A DNA stretch of 64,000 bases, from positions 888,758 to 952,757 of the forward strand of contig NZ_JABBGK010000002.1 in the NCBI RefSeq assembly GCF_012927355.1, read 5' to 3'. The notes beneath the pieces were generated by a model that saw only the letters and a program-made list of their open reading frames with translations, had not been told where the DNA came from and made no database searches. Source of the DNA: Rhizobium terricola (GTDB lineage Bacteria > Pseudomonadota > Alphaproteobacteria > Rhizobiales > Rhizobiaceae). Shown here in pieces: positions 15,360-23,490 of the stretch (the stretch's first letter is position 1; each line of letters starts with the position of its first letter). The position numbers and the translations under genes were made by a program.

Positions 15360-17222
15360 TCAGCGACGAGTCAGGGCACGCACCATCTCACGATCATAGT
15401 CCTTCACGTCGTCCGGCAGCGCATCGTAGCCCACCAGATGCGGATGGAGCAGCCGATCGTCGTCGCGGCGCTCTGCGAAACGCCATCCGTTCAGTTCCCG
15501 GTCGATGCGCCAGGAATCATGCTCGAGACGAGCCAGCGCCTCAAGCCGCCCGGGATCTTCCACTATTTCCGGCGGCAGGGCGGGTCCGTCCGTCACGTCA
15601 CGCCACGCCGCCAGACCGGCACTCAGACGTTTGACCGGCAGATAGTCAGCTGAGCGGCGGCTGGCGATGCGCCAGGTTTCGGCAAGCCGCTCCCAAGGCG
15701 CGAGCGCAGGAAGATCAGCCGACGCCCCTTCCCCGAAGTTCTTCAGGCGATAGGTCTCGTGAAGCCGCCGCGCCAGAGCCTCCCGAGCGCCGAAGATGGC
15801 GTCCAGATTGCAGATATCCTCGAACAGGCCAAAGGGCTCGATCGCTTCACCGGGCGTTACTGCCTCTGATAGCCGGGCACAGGCCGAACCGTCTTTTCCC
15901 ATCCGGCCCGGCAGGCGGCGAAACAGTGTTTCGAGGCTGGAGCGTTTGTCCATGCGAACGAAGAAGGGCACCGCAAGGCCCGCTCCCCTATTTCCCGGGG
16001 TATTCAGGGCAAGCGCCAGACGCGCGTCATTCAACACATTCTGCGAGGCAAAGATCGTCGCCGTGAACGGTCCCCATTCCGCCAGACGGTCCAGCAGCGC
16101 CGCATCCCAGGACAGCACGGAGGGATCGGCCGCGACGATGCGGAGCCGGGTCGCCCATGCGAGTGGTACATTTGCCGCGGGATCGGAGGCAGCAAGTCCA
16201 TCCTCGAGGGCCAAGGCGAGGTTCGGAACGCGGGCCAGTATGGTCTCCCGGGCGGCCTCGGCATTTCCGGTCAACACGCTTATACGGCTCGGGCCGAGAC
16301 CGGCACAGGGCGAGAGACGAAGGTAATGCAGCAGTACCTCCAGCGCCGCCGATGAGAATCCCGCAAACAGGAGATGAACATGCGACTGGCCGGCCGCGAG
16401 GGCCAGGTCCGAAAATGGCGTTCGTGCCAGCAGGAGGCGTGCCGCCAGCGCATCCGCGTTGAAGATCGCCAGTTCGTCGCCGCGGCCGGGCTGCGCGATC
16501 GCCGGTTGACGTGCCAGGGTCTCGGCCATGGCCGGATCATCGATCGTCAACACGATGCGGCCGTCGCGCGCCTCCGCGGCGGCGCGGCGGCGCAAGACTG
16601 CCTGAGCCAAGGCAAGATTTCGCTCGTCCGACCCTGAGCCGATCAGGACGAGCCTTGCCTTTTCCACGCGGGCCGGCGCGATTGCCTCGGAGTGATTGAG
16701 GTCAGCTTCCAGCAGAACGGCCCGTTGCGCCGTCGCCATATGGGCCATCGCGCTGCGGTCGTGGTCCAGGATGATGCTGGCGCTGCGATCATCGGCGGTG
16801 CGAGCCGAACGGGCGAAATGCGCATTGCGCTGACCATGACCCAGAACCGCGGTGTGGCCGGACAGGAACGAGGCACGCCAGACCGCAAACTCGCGGCCGA
16901 AAAGCGAAGCGATCGTCCGCCAGACGGCGACCACGGCAACCGTTGCTCCGACAAAACGGGCGACGACCAGGAACCAGTTTTCGGCAAGCGGCCGCGACGA
17001 CAGATCGAGAGAGAAGAGCTTCAATGTCTGGATGAAACTATGGACCGCGAGCTTCGCAGCAGCGGCACCATCGGTCGGCTGAATTCCGTCACGCATGTTC
17101 TCGACGAGGAAACCGACAAGTCCGCTAAATAGAACGAAGATTGCGGCAATCGCCAAGCCACGCGACTTCAGCAGCCTTGCTGCCGCTCCAATTTTCTTCT
17201 GCAGCTTCAAATTCAACTCCAT
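15360..17222 (-). CDS. two-TM Rossmann (TrkA-N-like) protein with C-terminal RyR domain
   Basis: From the ATG at 17222 (MELNLKLQKKIGAAARLL) the product is 620 residues; a TTG at 17294 would add 24. TM helices lie at about 23-42 and 81-103. A Rossmann NAD-binding segment begins at about 120 with TAVLGHGQRN, as in TrkA-N / RCK domains, and more alpha/beta sequence follows to about 430. The last 70 residues match the RyR (ryanodine receptor repeat) domain: LARLEHDSWRIDRELNGWR, then a basic-acidic turn, HPHLVGYDALP and a closing helix. No TVGYG-like selectivity filter lies between the TM helices, so a potassium-channel role cannot be assumed. Gene position suggests partnership with the STAND, kinase and protease genes. 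Function is unproven. Confidence 0.75.
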   Translation of the reverse strand: MELNLKLQKKIGAAARLLKSRGLAIAAIFVLFSGLVGFLVENMRDGIQPTDGAAAAKLAVHSFIQTLKLFSLDLSSRPLAENWFLVVARFVGATVAVVAVWRTIASLFGREFAVWRASFLSGHTAVLGHGQRNAHFARSARTADDRSASIILDHDRSAMAHMATAQRAVLLEADLNHSEAIAPARVEKARLVLIGSGSDERNLALAQAVLRRRAAAEARDGRIVLTIDDPAMAETLARQPAIAQPGRGDELAIFNADALAARLLLARTPFSDLALAAGQSHVHLLFAGFSSAALEVLLHYLRLSPCAGLGPSRISVLTGNAEAARETILARVPNLALALEDGLAASDPAANVPLAWATRLRIVAADPSVLSWDAALLDRLAEWGPFTATIFASQNVLNDARLALALNTPGNRGAGLAVPFFVRMDKRSSLETLFRRLPGRMGKDGSACARLSEAVTPGEAIEPFGLFEDICNLDAIFGAREALARRLHETYRLKNFGEGASADLPALAPWERLAETWRIASRRSADYLPVKRLSAGLAAWRDVTDGPALPPEIVEDPGRLEALARLEHDSWRIDRELNGWRFAERRDDDRLLHPHLVGYDALPDDVKDYDREMVRALTRR

Positions 17223-17313
17223 CCCAGGTGATCGCCCGCTTCCAATATGGGACGGCGTTGACCGGGCGGGCGCGCTGAATTCGACTGCCCGCAATAAGCC
17301 AAAACACCGTCAT

Positions 17314-17528
17314 TCATTCTTCCACCTGTTCCGGATCACCGCGCGTCAACGCGGCCGTGAACGGCGTGAGCGGCTTCGCCCGGCCAGCGCATGCGGCCGT
17401 CGTGCTCCACCAGCAGTCCGTAAAGTTCTTGCCGAAGAGATCGGTGAATTCCGGAACCTGTCTTCCGCTTGGGCACAGAGCGGCGCGAGGAAAGCAGCAA
17501 CGGCAACGAATAGACTTCTTGCTTTCAC
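17314..17528 (-). pseudogene. small secreted protein gene, probable frameshift
   Basis: A GTG at 17528 preceded by GGAG opens a signal peptide (MKARSLFVAVAAFLAPLCAQA). After about residue 22 this phase becomes Arg- and Ser-rich with third positions no longer GC-rich, and it stops at 17346. A different phase, without a start of its own, is protein-like from there (VPEFTDLFGKNFTDCWWSTT), has strongly GC-rich third positions, and stops with TGA at 17314-17316 directly before an ATG. This pattern fits one indel in a secreted protein of about 70 residues encoded just upstream of the RyR gene. It could be a real mutation, a sequencing error or programmed shifting. Confidence 0.5.
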
Positions 17529-17678
17529 GCGTCGCTTACTCCGATAAGGTCTCTTCGGCTATGTATTTATCCAATACCTCACGATCGAACAACTGTATCA
17601 TTCACGATCAGTACTAGGCCTAGAGATCGTCAGCACGTCTGCGCCTGAACTTGAGGACCTTGCAGCGGGAGATTTGTG

Positions 17679-18104
17679 ATGGGATGTGACATTCACTGCG
17701 TGGCCGAGATCAAGCGAGCGCAAGGCTATGTACGAATTGTCGATCAGTGGTTCGGCGGGGGGCTCGGCGAACCCTTCGGAGCCGGCCCCTATGCCGTCTT
17801 CAGTTTCCTTGCCGACGTCCGCAACGATACGGACATAAGGCCGATCGCGATGCCGCGCGGATGGCCCGGCGATGCCAGCAAGGAGGCGCAAGCCTATTAC
17901 GACGAATGGACAGCCGACGCGCATTCGGCGTCCTGGCTTCTGGTCGAGGAACTCTCGTCCTTCGACTATGACCAGATCGCCCAGACGGACACTTCAGGAA
18001 TGCCGACAACCTATCGGGAATTCCTGGGTCCCGACTTCTTCGACGACCTTCATCGTCTGCATGAAGGCCGTGCAAGCCGGATCGTCTTCTTCTTCGACAA
18101 TTGA
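17679..18104 (+). CDS. hypothetical protein, MGCDIH family
   Basis: This is a 141-residue soluble protein. The ATG at 17679 follows GGGAG; a GTG one codon earlier is less likely. It starts MGCDIHCVAEIKR, a conserved N-terminus found in an uncharacterised family scattered among bacteria and phages. The rest is aromatic and acidic (DQWFGG, YDEWTADAHSASWL, FFDN at the end). No catalytic motif can be assigned with confidence, although the CDIH start looks like a potential metal or active site. It stands alone, followed by a strong hairpin shared with the convergent aminotransferase gene. Confidence 0.6.
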   Translation: MGCDIHCVAEIKRAQGYVRIVDQWFGGGLGEPFGAGPYAVFSFLADVRNDTDIRPIAMPRGWPGDASKEAQAYYDEWTADAHSASWLLVEELSSFDYDQIAQTDTSGMPTTYREFLGPDFFDDLHRLHEGRASRIVFFFDN

Positions 18105-18115
18105 GAAGACGGCGG

Positions 18116-18147
18116 CGTCACGCCGGCAGGGCGCTGCCGGCGTGACG
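18116..18147. terminator. 14-bp stem hairpin between convergent genes
   Basis: CGTCACGCCGGCAG and CTGCCGGCGTGACG are perfect 14-bp arms around a GGCG loop. It lies between the MGCDIH gene and the end of the aminotransferase gene. There is no T tract, so it may act as a strong RNA-end structure or a bidirectional terminator. Confidence 0.6.
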
Positions 18148-18206
18148 GGTGCAAGAGGAGGATCCGTCCCTAACCCGGCCCCAGGCATGGGGCCGGAAGG
18201 CAGATG

Positions 18207-19439
18207 TCACTGGAGCCTGGCGCAGGCATCCGCGATGCGGGAAAGCGCTTCCCGGAGTTCCGATTCAGCACTCGCATAGGAGATGCGGAAGAAGGGCGAG
18301 AGGCCAAAGGCGGAGCCGGGGACGACGGCGACATTCGCGTCCTCGAGCAGGTAGGCGCAGAAGTCCGCATCGGTTTCGAGGACCTTGCCCGAAGGGGTCG
18401 TCTTGCCGAGCACGCCCGCGCAGCCGGAGAAGGTGTAGAAGGCGCCTTCCGGTACCCGGCAGTCCAGACCTTCGATCGCGTTCAGGCCGGCCACCACCAG
18501 GTCCCGACGATGTTTGAAGCTCGCCTTGCGCTCGGCGAGGAAGTCCTGCGGGCCGTTGAGGGCGGCGACGGAGGCCGCCTGGCTGATCGAAGACGGGCAG
18601 GAGGTCGCCTGGCTCTGCACCACGGCCATGGCCTTGATGAGATCGCGCGGACCGCCGGCATAGCCGATGCGCCAACCGGTCATCGCATAGGCCTTGGAAA
18701 CGCCGTTGACGGTCAGGATGCGATCCTTCAGCCGCGGCTCGAGAGCGGCGGGCGTGACGAATTCGAAGCCGTCATAGACGATGTGCTCGTACATGTCGTC
18801 GACGAGGAGCCAGACCTGCGGATGGCGCAGCAGCACGTCGAGCAGCGGGCGGTAATCCTCGGCACGATAGCCGGCGCCTGACGGATTGGACGGCGAGTTG
18901 AGAATGACCCAGCGCGTGTTCGGGGTGATCGCCGCCTCGAGCTGTTCCGCCTTCAGGCGGAAGCCGGCTTCGGCGCTGCAGGCGATCAGTACCGGTGTCG
19001 CCTCGGCGATCTGGACGATGTCGGAATAGGAGGTCCAGTAGGGCGTCGGGATGATGACCTCGTCGCCGGGGCCGAGCGTCGCCATCATCGCGTTGAACAG
19101 GATCTGCTTGGCGCCGGTGGCAACCGTGATCTCGTCGAGGGCGTAGTCGACCGCGTTCTCGCGCTTGAACTTCTCGCGGATTGCTGCCTTGAGCTCCGGC
19201 GTACCGTCCAGCGCGGTGTACTTCGTCTGTCCGGCCTGCATGGCCTTCCACGCGGCCTCCTTGATATGCTCCGGCGTGTCGAAATCCGGCTCGCCGGCGC
19301 CGAGGATGATGACCGGCCGGCCTTCGCGCTTCAGGGCCTGAGCCTTGGCGCCGATCTTCAGGATTTCCGAAACGCCGATCGAGGAGATCCGCGCGGCGGG
19401 CCGGAATGCGGCCTCTTCAGTCTTGCTATTGATGTTCAT
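18207..19439 (-). CDS. class I aminotransferase (aspartate / 2-aminoadipate type)
   Basis: This is a 410-residue PLP enzyme of the fold-type I, AspC / AatA subgroup. Visible landmarks are the GAGEPDFDTPEHI N-terminus, the NSPSNPSGAGY segment, the D-D-M-Y PLP-ring aspartate region, the Schiff-base lysine in VNGVSKAYAMTGWRIGYAGG, and the distal arginine in FFRISYA. The ATG at 19439 is preceded by AGGAG; an ATG six bases upstream is too close to it. Such enzymes transfer amino groups from aspartate to 2-oxoglutarate. Lying behind D-2-hydroxyglutarate dehydrogenase and HglS genes, it may instead, or also, convert 2-aminoadipate to 2-oxoadipate; that is inference from context. Confidence 0.85.
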   Translation of the reverse strand: MNINSKTEEAAFRPAARISSIGVSEILKIGAKAQALKREGRPVIILGAGEPDFDTPEHIKEAAWKAMQAGQTKYTALDGTPELKAAIREKFKRENAVDYALDEITVATGAKQILFNAMMATLGPGDEVIIPTPYWTSYSDIVQIAEATPVLIACSAEAGFRLKAEQLEAAITPNTRWVILNSPSNPSGAGYRAEDYRPLLDVLLRHPQVWLLVDDMYEHIVYDGFEFVTPAALEPRLKDRILTVNGVSKAYAMTGWRIGYAGGPRDLIKAMAVVQSQATSCPSSISQAASVAALNGPQDFLAERKASFKHRRDLVVAGLNAIEGLDCRVPEGAFYTFSGCAGVLGKTTPSGKVLETDADFCAYLLEDANVAVVPGSAFGLSPFFRISYASAESELREALSRIADACARLQ

Positions 19440-19556
19440 GACCATCCTCTCCTGTTCTTCTCGTATCGCTCCCCGATGGAGAGCGGCTCGCCTCTATCGT
19501 CCTGCTCGCAAGCAATTCCCGGCGAAAAACCGTTTCATGCCTTTCCTCGCATTCCC

Positions 19557-20978
19557 CTAGCCAAAACGAACTGCGCCGAGAGCCGCCGGCGAGGTGATCG
19601 CCTTCAGCCCCGCCGCGAGCGCCTTGATCTTCGCATCCGTGTAGAGGTCGTAGTAATTCTGGTTCTTGCGGCCGATCGCGTGTTCGGCGCTGAAGCTGCC
19701 ACCGAAATCGCGGACGGCAATTTCGAAGACCCAGTCGCGCAGCCGCTTTTCAAACGCCTTGTCCCTTGCGGCGGACGAATCCTTCGGCACCACGAGGTTG
19801 AAGTGCACGCCGCCGTCGCCGATATGGCCGAAATCGCAGGTGGTCACCTCGGGGAATACCGATGGCATCTCCGCCTTCATGCGATCGCAGAAGGCCATGA
19901 TGTCGCCGCGGCGGAAGGAAAGGTCGAAGGCGATCAGCCGGCCGGAATGCTTGACGCCCTCCGACAATGCGTGGCGCAGTGCCCACATCTCGTGGGCCGG
20001 TCCGACGAAGGCATCGGCAAGCGGCGCCTCGGCGCTTTCCCAGATTTCGCCGAGAACGGTTTCCAGGACCGCATCCAGCGTCTGCTCACCCTCGCGGGGT
20101 TCCCAGGTGCGGGAAATCTCGCAGAGGATCACGTAGTCCGGGACGACACCGCCCTGGAAAGGATTGCGCAGCGAGGGGACATGATCGAGCGCGGCGGCGA
20201 CGGCGTTCCGCGACATGCCCTCAAAGGCCGAGAGGTAGGCGCCGAGGCGCTCTTCCATCGCCCGCAGCAGCGGCATGACATGGGCACCGCTTGCCGGCAC
20301 CAGATAGGCGGTCGCCACCTGTTTCGGCAGGGCCTCGAGGTTCAGCACGCATTCGGTGATGATGCCGAACGAACCGGCCGTGCCGATGAAAATCTGCTTC
20401 CAGTCGACGCCGGTATTATTCTTGCGAAGATCGCAATCGAGGTCGAGGACTGTGCCAGCCTCGTCCGCCAGAACGACCTTGATGCCGAGCGTGTTGCGCC
20501 GGACGTCGCCGTATTTCAGGAAACGCGAACCGCCGGTGTTGGTCGACAGCATGCCGCCGAGCCGCGGGTCGGCGCCGAGATCGATCGGGAAGAACAGTCC
20601 GTGGGCTTCGAGGCGCTGATTGACGTCGGACAGGCGAAAACCCGCATCGACCGCCAGCGAGCGGTTGTCGAGGTCGAGATCGAAGCGCTGCGTCAGGCGA
20701 TCGAGGCTGAGGACCACTTCGCTGCCGGATCCATCCGGCGTCGAGCCGGAAACGAGGCCGGTATTTCCCGATTGCGGGATGAGGGCCAGTCCGTTGCGGA
20801 CACAATAGGCGACCGCTGCGGAGACCTCCGCCGTCGTTGCCGGTCTCAGCACGAGGCCCGCCAGACCTTCGTCATAGCGGGCTCCCGTCTGATAGGCCAC
20901 CATGGCACCGGCATCCCGAACGACACCCTTGTCGCCGAGCATGTCCACCAGCGCCAGGATGTGCTCCTGTTCGATCAT
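19557..20978 (-). CDS. FAD-linked D-2-hydroxyglutarate dehydrogenase-like oxidoreductase
   Basis: From the ATG at 20978 the product is 473 residues, the usual size of GlcD / D-2-hydroxyglutarate dehydrogenases. The FAD-binding (VAO-type) domain covers about 35-215: RPATTAEVSAAVAYC, PQSGNTGLVSGS and GGMLSTNTGGSRFLKYGD. The C-terminal cap has the expected FGHIGDGGVHFNLVVP and the SAEHAIGRKN metal / substrate motif. It would oxidise D-2-hydroxyglutarate to 2-oxoglutarate. It starts ten bases after the stop of the HglS gene, whose product is D-2-hydroxyglutarate, so the operon supports this substrate over glycolate or lactate. An upstream in-frame start at 21059 overlaps hglS and is unlikely. Confidence 0.85.
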   Translation of the reverse strand: MIEQEHILALVDMLGDKGVVRDAGAMVAYQTGARYDEGLAGLVLRPATTAEVSAAVAYCVRNGLALIPQSGNTGLVSGSTPDGSGSEVVLSLDRLTQRFDLDLDNRSLAVDAGFRLSDVNQRLEAHGLFFPIDLGADPRLGGMLSTNTGGSRFLKYGDVRRNTLGIKVVLADEAGTVLDLDCDLRKNNTGVDWKQIFIGTAGSFGIITECVLNLEALPKQVATAYLVPASGAHVMPLLRAMEERLGAYLSAFEGMSRNAVAAALDHVPSLRNPFQGGVVPDYVILCEISRTWEPREGEQTLDAVLETVLGEIWESAEAPLADAFVGPAHEMWALRHALSEGVKHSGRLIAFDLSFRRGDIMAFCDRMKAEMPSVFPEVTTCDFGHIGDGGVHFNLVVPKDSSAARDKAFEKRLRDWVFEIAVRDFGGSFSAEHAIGRKNQNYYDLYTDAKIKALAAGLKAITSPAALGAVRFG

Positions 20979-20988
20979 TTCGTCTGCT

Positions 20989-22389
20989 TCACTCCGCTGC
21001 CTGGACGGCCGAAAGCATCTGTCGGCAATCGGCGATCGATGCCTGCTCGATGCAGGCATAGTGTTCGAATTCGTTCAGCACCTTGGCGCCAAGGTCAAGT
21101 TCGAAACGCTGCTGGTTCGGGCTGGCGACGAATTCCTGCGTTGCGTCGTCACCGAGATTGGACTGGAAGATGCCTGCGGCGCTGACCGGCAGGAAGTCTT
21201 CGTAGACGATCGGATCGAACTGGACGAGGCCTTCGGCAATCAGGTCATCAAGGCTCGCCTGCGGATCCGCCTTGGACTTGCGGCCCTTGGCGGTCAGTGA
21301 ATAGGCGAAGTAGCCGAGCCCTTCGGCGCGGATCGCTTCCCAGCTGTCGGGGAACGGAACGAAGGCTTCGACGAGCGCCTTCTCGTATTCCGCGGCATTC
21401 GAACCGTCGGCGGCCGGGCGGACGATCTTGCGCGATGCATTGAGGAGATCGTCGTAGAGGGCGCGGCCCTTGGGGGTCAGCGCGATGCCGCGCTGTTCGA
21501 TCTCGCCGAAACGGGCGGTGTGGGAGCCTTCCTTCCAGCTATCATCCTCACCTTCGAACAGGACGGGCTCGTTGAGCGCCTTGAAGGAGGTCTGGCGCAG
21601 CAGGATCGCGCATTTGCGTGTCGGCGGGCCTTCGACCACGGCCTTCGGCGAAATGCCGTATTCCGGCATGCGGGCCTGGACAAGATCGATGTCGAGAGTG
21701 CGGGGGGTGAGGTGATTGATGTGCGGCCCCTTGAACGAGACGACATCGGCGATCAGGCGGTGGGCGGCATGAAGCCGCGCATACATGTCCGCGCTGACGC
21801 GCGCCTTGTCGTGCCAGCGGAAGGTTTCGAGCGCCTCGGACACGAAGCGCGCCGCATCCGCGCGGTCGAGGCCACCCTGCCGTTCGGCCTTTTCGGTCAG
21901 CTCGACGGCGCCTTCCGTGAAGATCCGGCGGGTCGAGAGCGTGGCTTCTGCCTCGGCACGAAGGGTCTGATCGGCAATCAGATCAAGACGCAGCAGAGAG
22001 GTGAAGACGCGGAACGGGTTCTTCTTGAGGCTTGCGTCGCCGACCGGGCGAAAAGCGGTCGAATGGACCGGAACGCCTGCCGTTGAAAGATCGTAATAGC
22101 CGACCGGGAACATGCCCATCACCGCGAAGACGCGGCGCATCATGGCCAGTTCCGCCGGCGTGCCGAGGCGTATGGCGCCATGGCGCTCTTCCGAAATGCG
22201 GTCGAGACTGTCGGTGTCTTCGAGGCGCTCGCGCAGTTTCGGATCGGCATCGAGCGTTTCCTGGTTCACGCGGGCGACCAGGTCCATCAGCGTGCCGTAG
22301 GCGGGAACCTCGGCGCGGTACATGGCGGACATGGCGGCGGAGAACATCGAGCGGATTTCGTCGCTCGAGACAAAGGTGGTCTTGGTCAT
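20989..22389 (-). CDS. hglS: 2-oxoadipate dioxygenase/decarboxylase (HglS, DUF1338)
   Basis: From the ATG at 22389, preceded by AGGGA, the product is 466 residues, as expected for HglS / YdcJ proteins. These are VOC-fold metal enzymes that convert 2-oxoadipate, O2 and water to D-2-hydroxyglutarate and CO2 in lysine catabolism. His70 (in SEERHGAIRLG), His226 (in GPHINHLTPR) and Glu296 (in RFGEIEQRG) fall at or within two residues of the metal ligands reported for the Pseudomonas putida enzyme, as I remember them. The next gene encodes the dehydrogenase for its product. The gene is divergent from yigZ with a 213-base shared upstream region. Confidence 0.85.
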   Translation of the reverse strand: MTKTTFVSSDEIRSMFSAAMSAMYRAEVPAYGTLMDLVARVNQETLDADPKLRERLEDTDSLDRISEERHGAIRLGTPAELAMMRRVFAVMGMFPVGYYDLSTAGVPVHSTAFRPVGDASLKKNPFRVFTSLLRLDLIADQTLRAEAEATLSTRRIFTEGAVELTEKAERQGGLDRADAARFVSEALETFRWHDKARVSADMYARLHAAHRLIADVVSFKGPHINHLTPRTLDIDLVQARMPEYGISPKAVVEGPPTRKCAILLRQTSFKALNEPVLFEGEDDSWKEGSHTARFGEIEQRGIALTPKGRALYDDLLNASRKIVRPAADGSNAAEYEKALVEAFVPFPDSWEAIRAEGLGYFAYSLTAKGRKSKADPQASLDDLIAEGLVQFDPIVYEDFLPVSAAGIFQSNLGDDATQEFVASPNQQRFELDLGAKVLNEFEHYACIEQASIADCRQMLSAVQAAE

Positions 22390-22479
22390 CACAGGCATCC
22401 CTAAGAACGGCAGGTGGAGAATTCGATGACCGGACCGATAGCCTTTTTGCACTGCAATAGATGCTGACGTTTATCAATG

Positions 22480-22534
22480 AGTTCATGATTCGACGGAATG
22501 ACTTTCCGACTTGACGGGTTATTTTGCATGAACT
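22480..22534. promoter_or_regulatory. spaced dyad between hglS and yigZ
   Basis: AGTTCATG at 22480-22487 and CATGAACT at 22527-22534 are perfect 8-bp inverted repeats separated by 39 bases. They lie in the AT-richer middle of the hglS - yigZ intergenic region. A regulator that loops or binds cooperatively would fit, but no regulator gene is adjacent. Confidence 0.3.
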
Positions 22535-22602
22535 GAATTTGTGACGCTCCCGCTGGCGAGCCCGCAAACGAGTCGTTATGAGGATTGCCAGGAGAGTTGC
22601 GC

Positions 22603-23193
22603 ATGTTCACCCTCGCCCGCACAGAGAGCTTCAGCCAGGACATCAAGAAGAGCCGGTTCATCGCGCATGTTGCGCCGGTGGAAAACGAAGACGCCGCCAA
22701 AGCTTTCATTGCCGCCGCCGGCGATCCGGCCGCCAACCACAATTGCTGGGCATGGCGGATCGGCCAGGCCTATCGCTTCAGCGACGACGGCGAACCCAGC
22801 GGCACGGCGGGAAAGCCGATCCTGCAGGCCATCGACGGACAGGGGCTCGACAATGTGGCGGTCGTGGTCACGCGCTGGTTCGGCGGTATCTTGCTCGGGA
22901 GCGGCGGGCTGATGCGCGCCTATGGCGGAACCGCTGCGGCGTGCCTCCGGGCCGCCGAAAAGATCGAGGTGATTGCCCGTATCGATGCGCGGATCACGGC
23001 GGGCTTTTCCGACCTCGCTTTGGTGAAGGCGAGGCTCGGCGCCATTCCCGACCTTCTGGTCAGGAACGAGGATTTTACGGATAGCGGTGCAATCCTGACG
23101 GTGGCGCTGCCGGAGGCATCGGCCGCCGGCATGGCGCGGCTGGTAACCGACATCACCAGTGGCCGGGCCCAGATCAAGATCGAGGACCGTTGA
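22603..23193 (+). CDS. yigZ: YigZ / IMPACT family protein
   Basis: This is a 196-residue protein from the ATG at 22603, which follows CCAGGAGA. The UPF0029 / IMPACT N-terminal domain is clear: IKKSRFIAHVAPV, NHNCWAWRIG, then FSDDGEPSGTAGKPIL and VVTRWFGGILLGSGGLMRAY. The C-terminal half is the DUF1949-type ferredoxin-like domain. The family is thought to act near the ribosome or on translation, but the exact role in bacteria is not settled. The upstream in-frame ATG at 22585 lacks a Shine-Dalgarno. Confidence 0.9.
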   Translation: MFTLARTESFSQDIKKSRFIAHVAPVENEDAAKAFIAAAGDPAANHNCWAWRIGQAYRFSDDGEPSGTAGKPILQAIDGQGLDNVAVVVTRWFGGILLGSGGLMRAYGGTAAACLRAAEKIEVIARIDARITAGFSDLALVKARLGAIPDLLVRNEDFTDSGAILTVALPEASAAGMARLVTDITSGRAQIKIEDR

Positions 23194-23217
23194 GCCGGCT
23201 CGGCACCGACACGGCGC

Positions 23218-23376
23218 TCAGTGAATGGTGTCGACCGTTTCGTCGCGAAGAAGATCAAGGACGTCGCTCAGCGCCGCCACCAGAATATCGGTGAGCTCGT
23301 CACCCTTGTTCTCGACGATCAGATGCTTGATCGCTGCATCCTGCTGCTCGAAAAAGTGATCCGGTTCATTGGTCAT
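23218..23376 (-). CDS. small acidic hypothetical protein (52 aa)
   Basis: The frame starts MTNEPDHFFEQQDAAIKHLI and continues as an acidic, amphipathic helical protein to a TGA at 23218. A GAGGGG sequence lies upstream of the ATG. Third codon positions are GC-rich, as in real genes here. It is probably cytosolic, and no domain is recognised. It lies downstream of the coxG-like gene but beyond its terminator, so it should have its own promoter. Confidence 0.55.
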   Translation of the reverse strand: MTNEPDHFFEQQDAAIKHLIVENKGDELTDILVAALSDVLDLLRDETVDTIH

Positions 23377-23458
23377 CGTATCAGTCCCCTCATGGTGCCG
23401 ATTCGGCTTGCGTCTTCCGGGGCAGTTAGACGCGCCTTGGCTTGCGCCGGGCTGTCAT

Positions 23459-23484
23459 AAAAAAGACAAGGGGCCAAAACCCCT
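23459..23484 (-). terminator. rho-independent terminator of coxG-like gene
   Basis: On the minus strand AGGGG, a loop of TTTTGG and CCCCT are followed after a few bases by a run of six T (A at 23459-23464 on the plus strand). It lies seven bases downstream of the stop of the SRPBCC gene. Confidence 0.7.
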
Positions 23485-23490
23485 CAAGCC

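Noticed and set aside
15360..17222. Annotation as a potassium channel or Trk subunit
   Set aside because: The Rossmann segment and two TMs fit superficially, but no selectivity filter is present and the C-terminus is a RyR domain.
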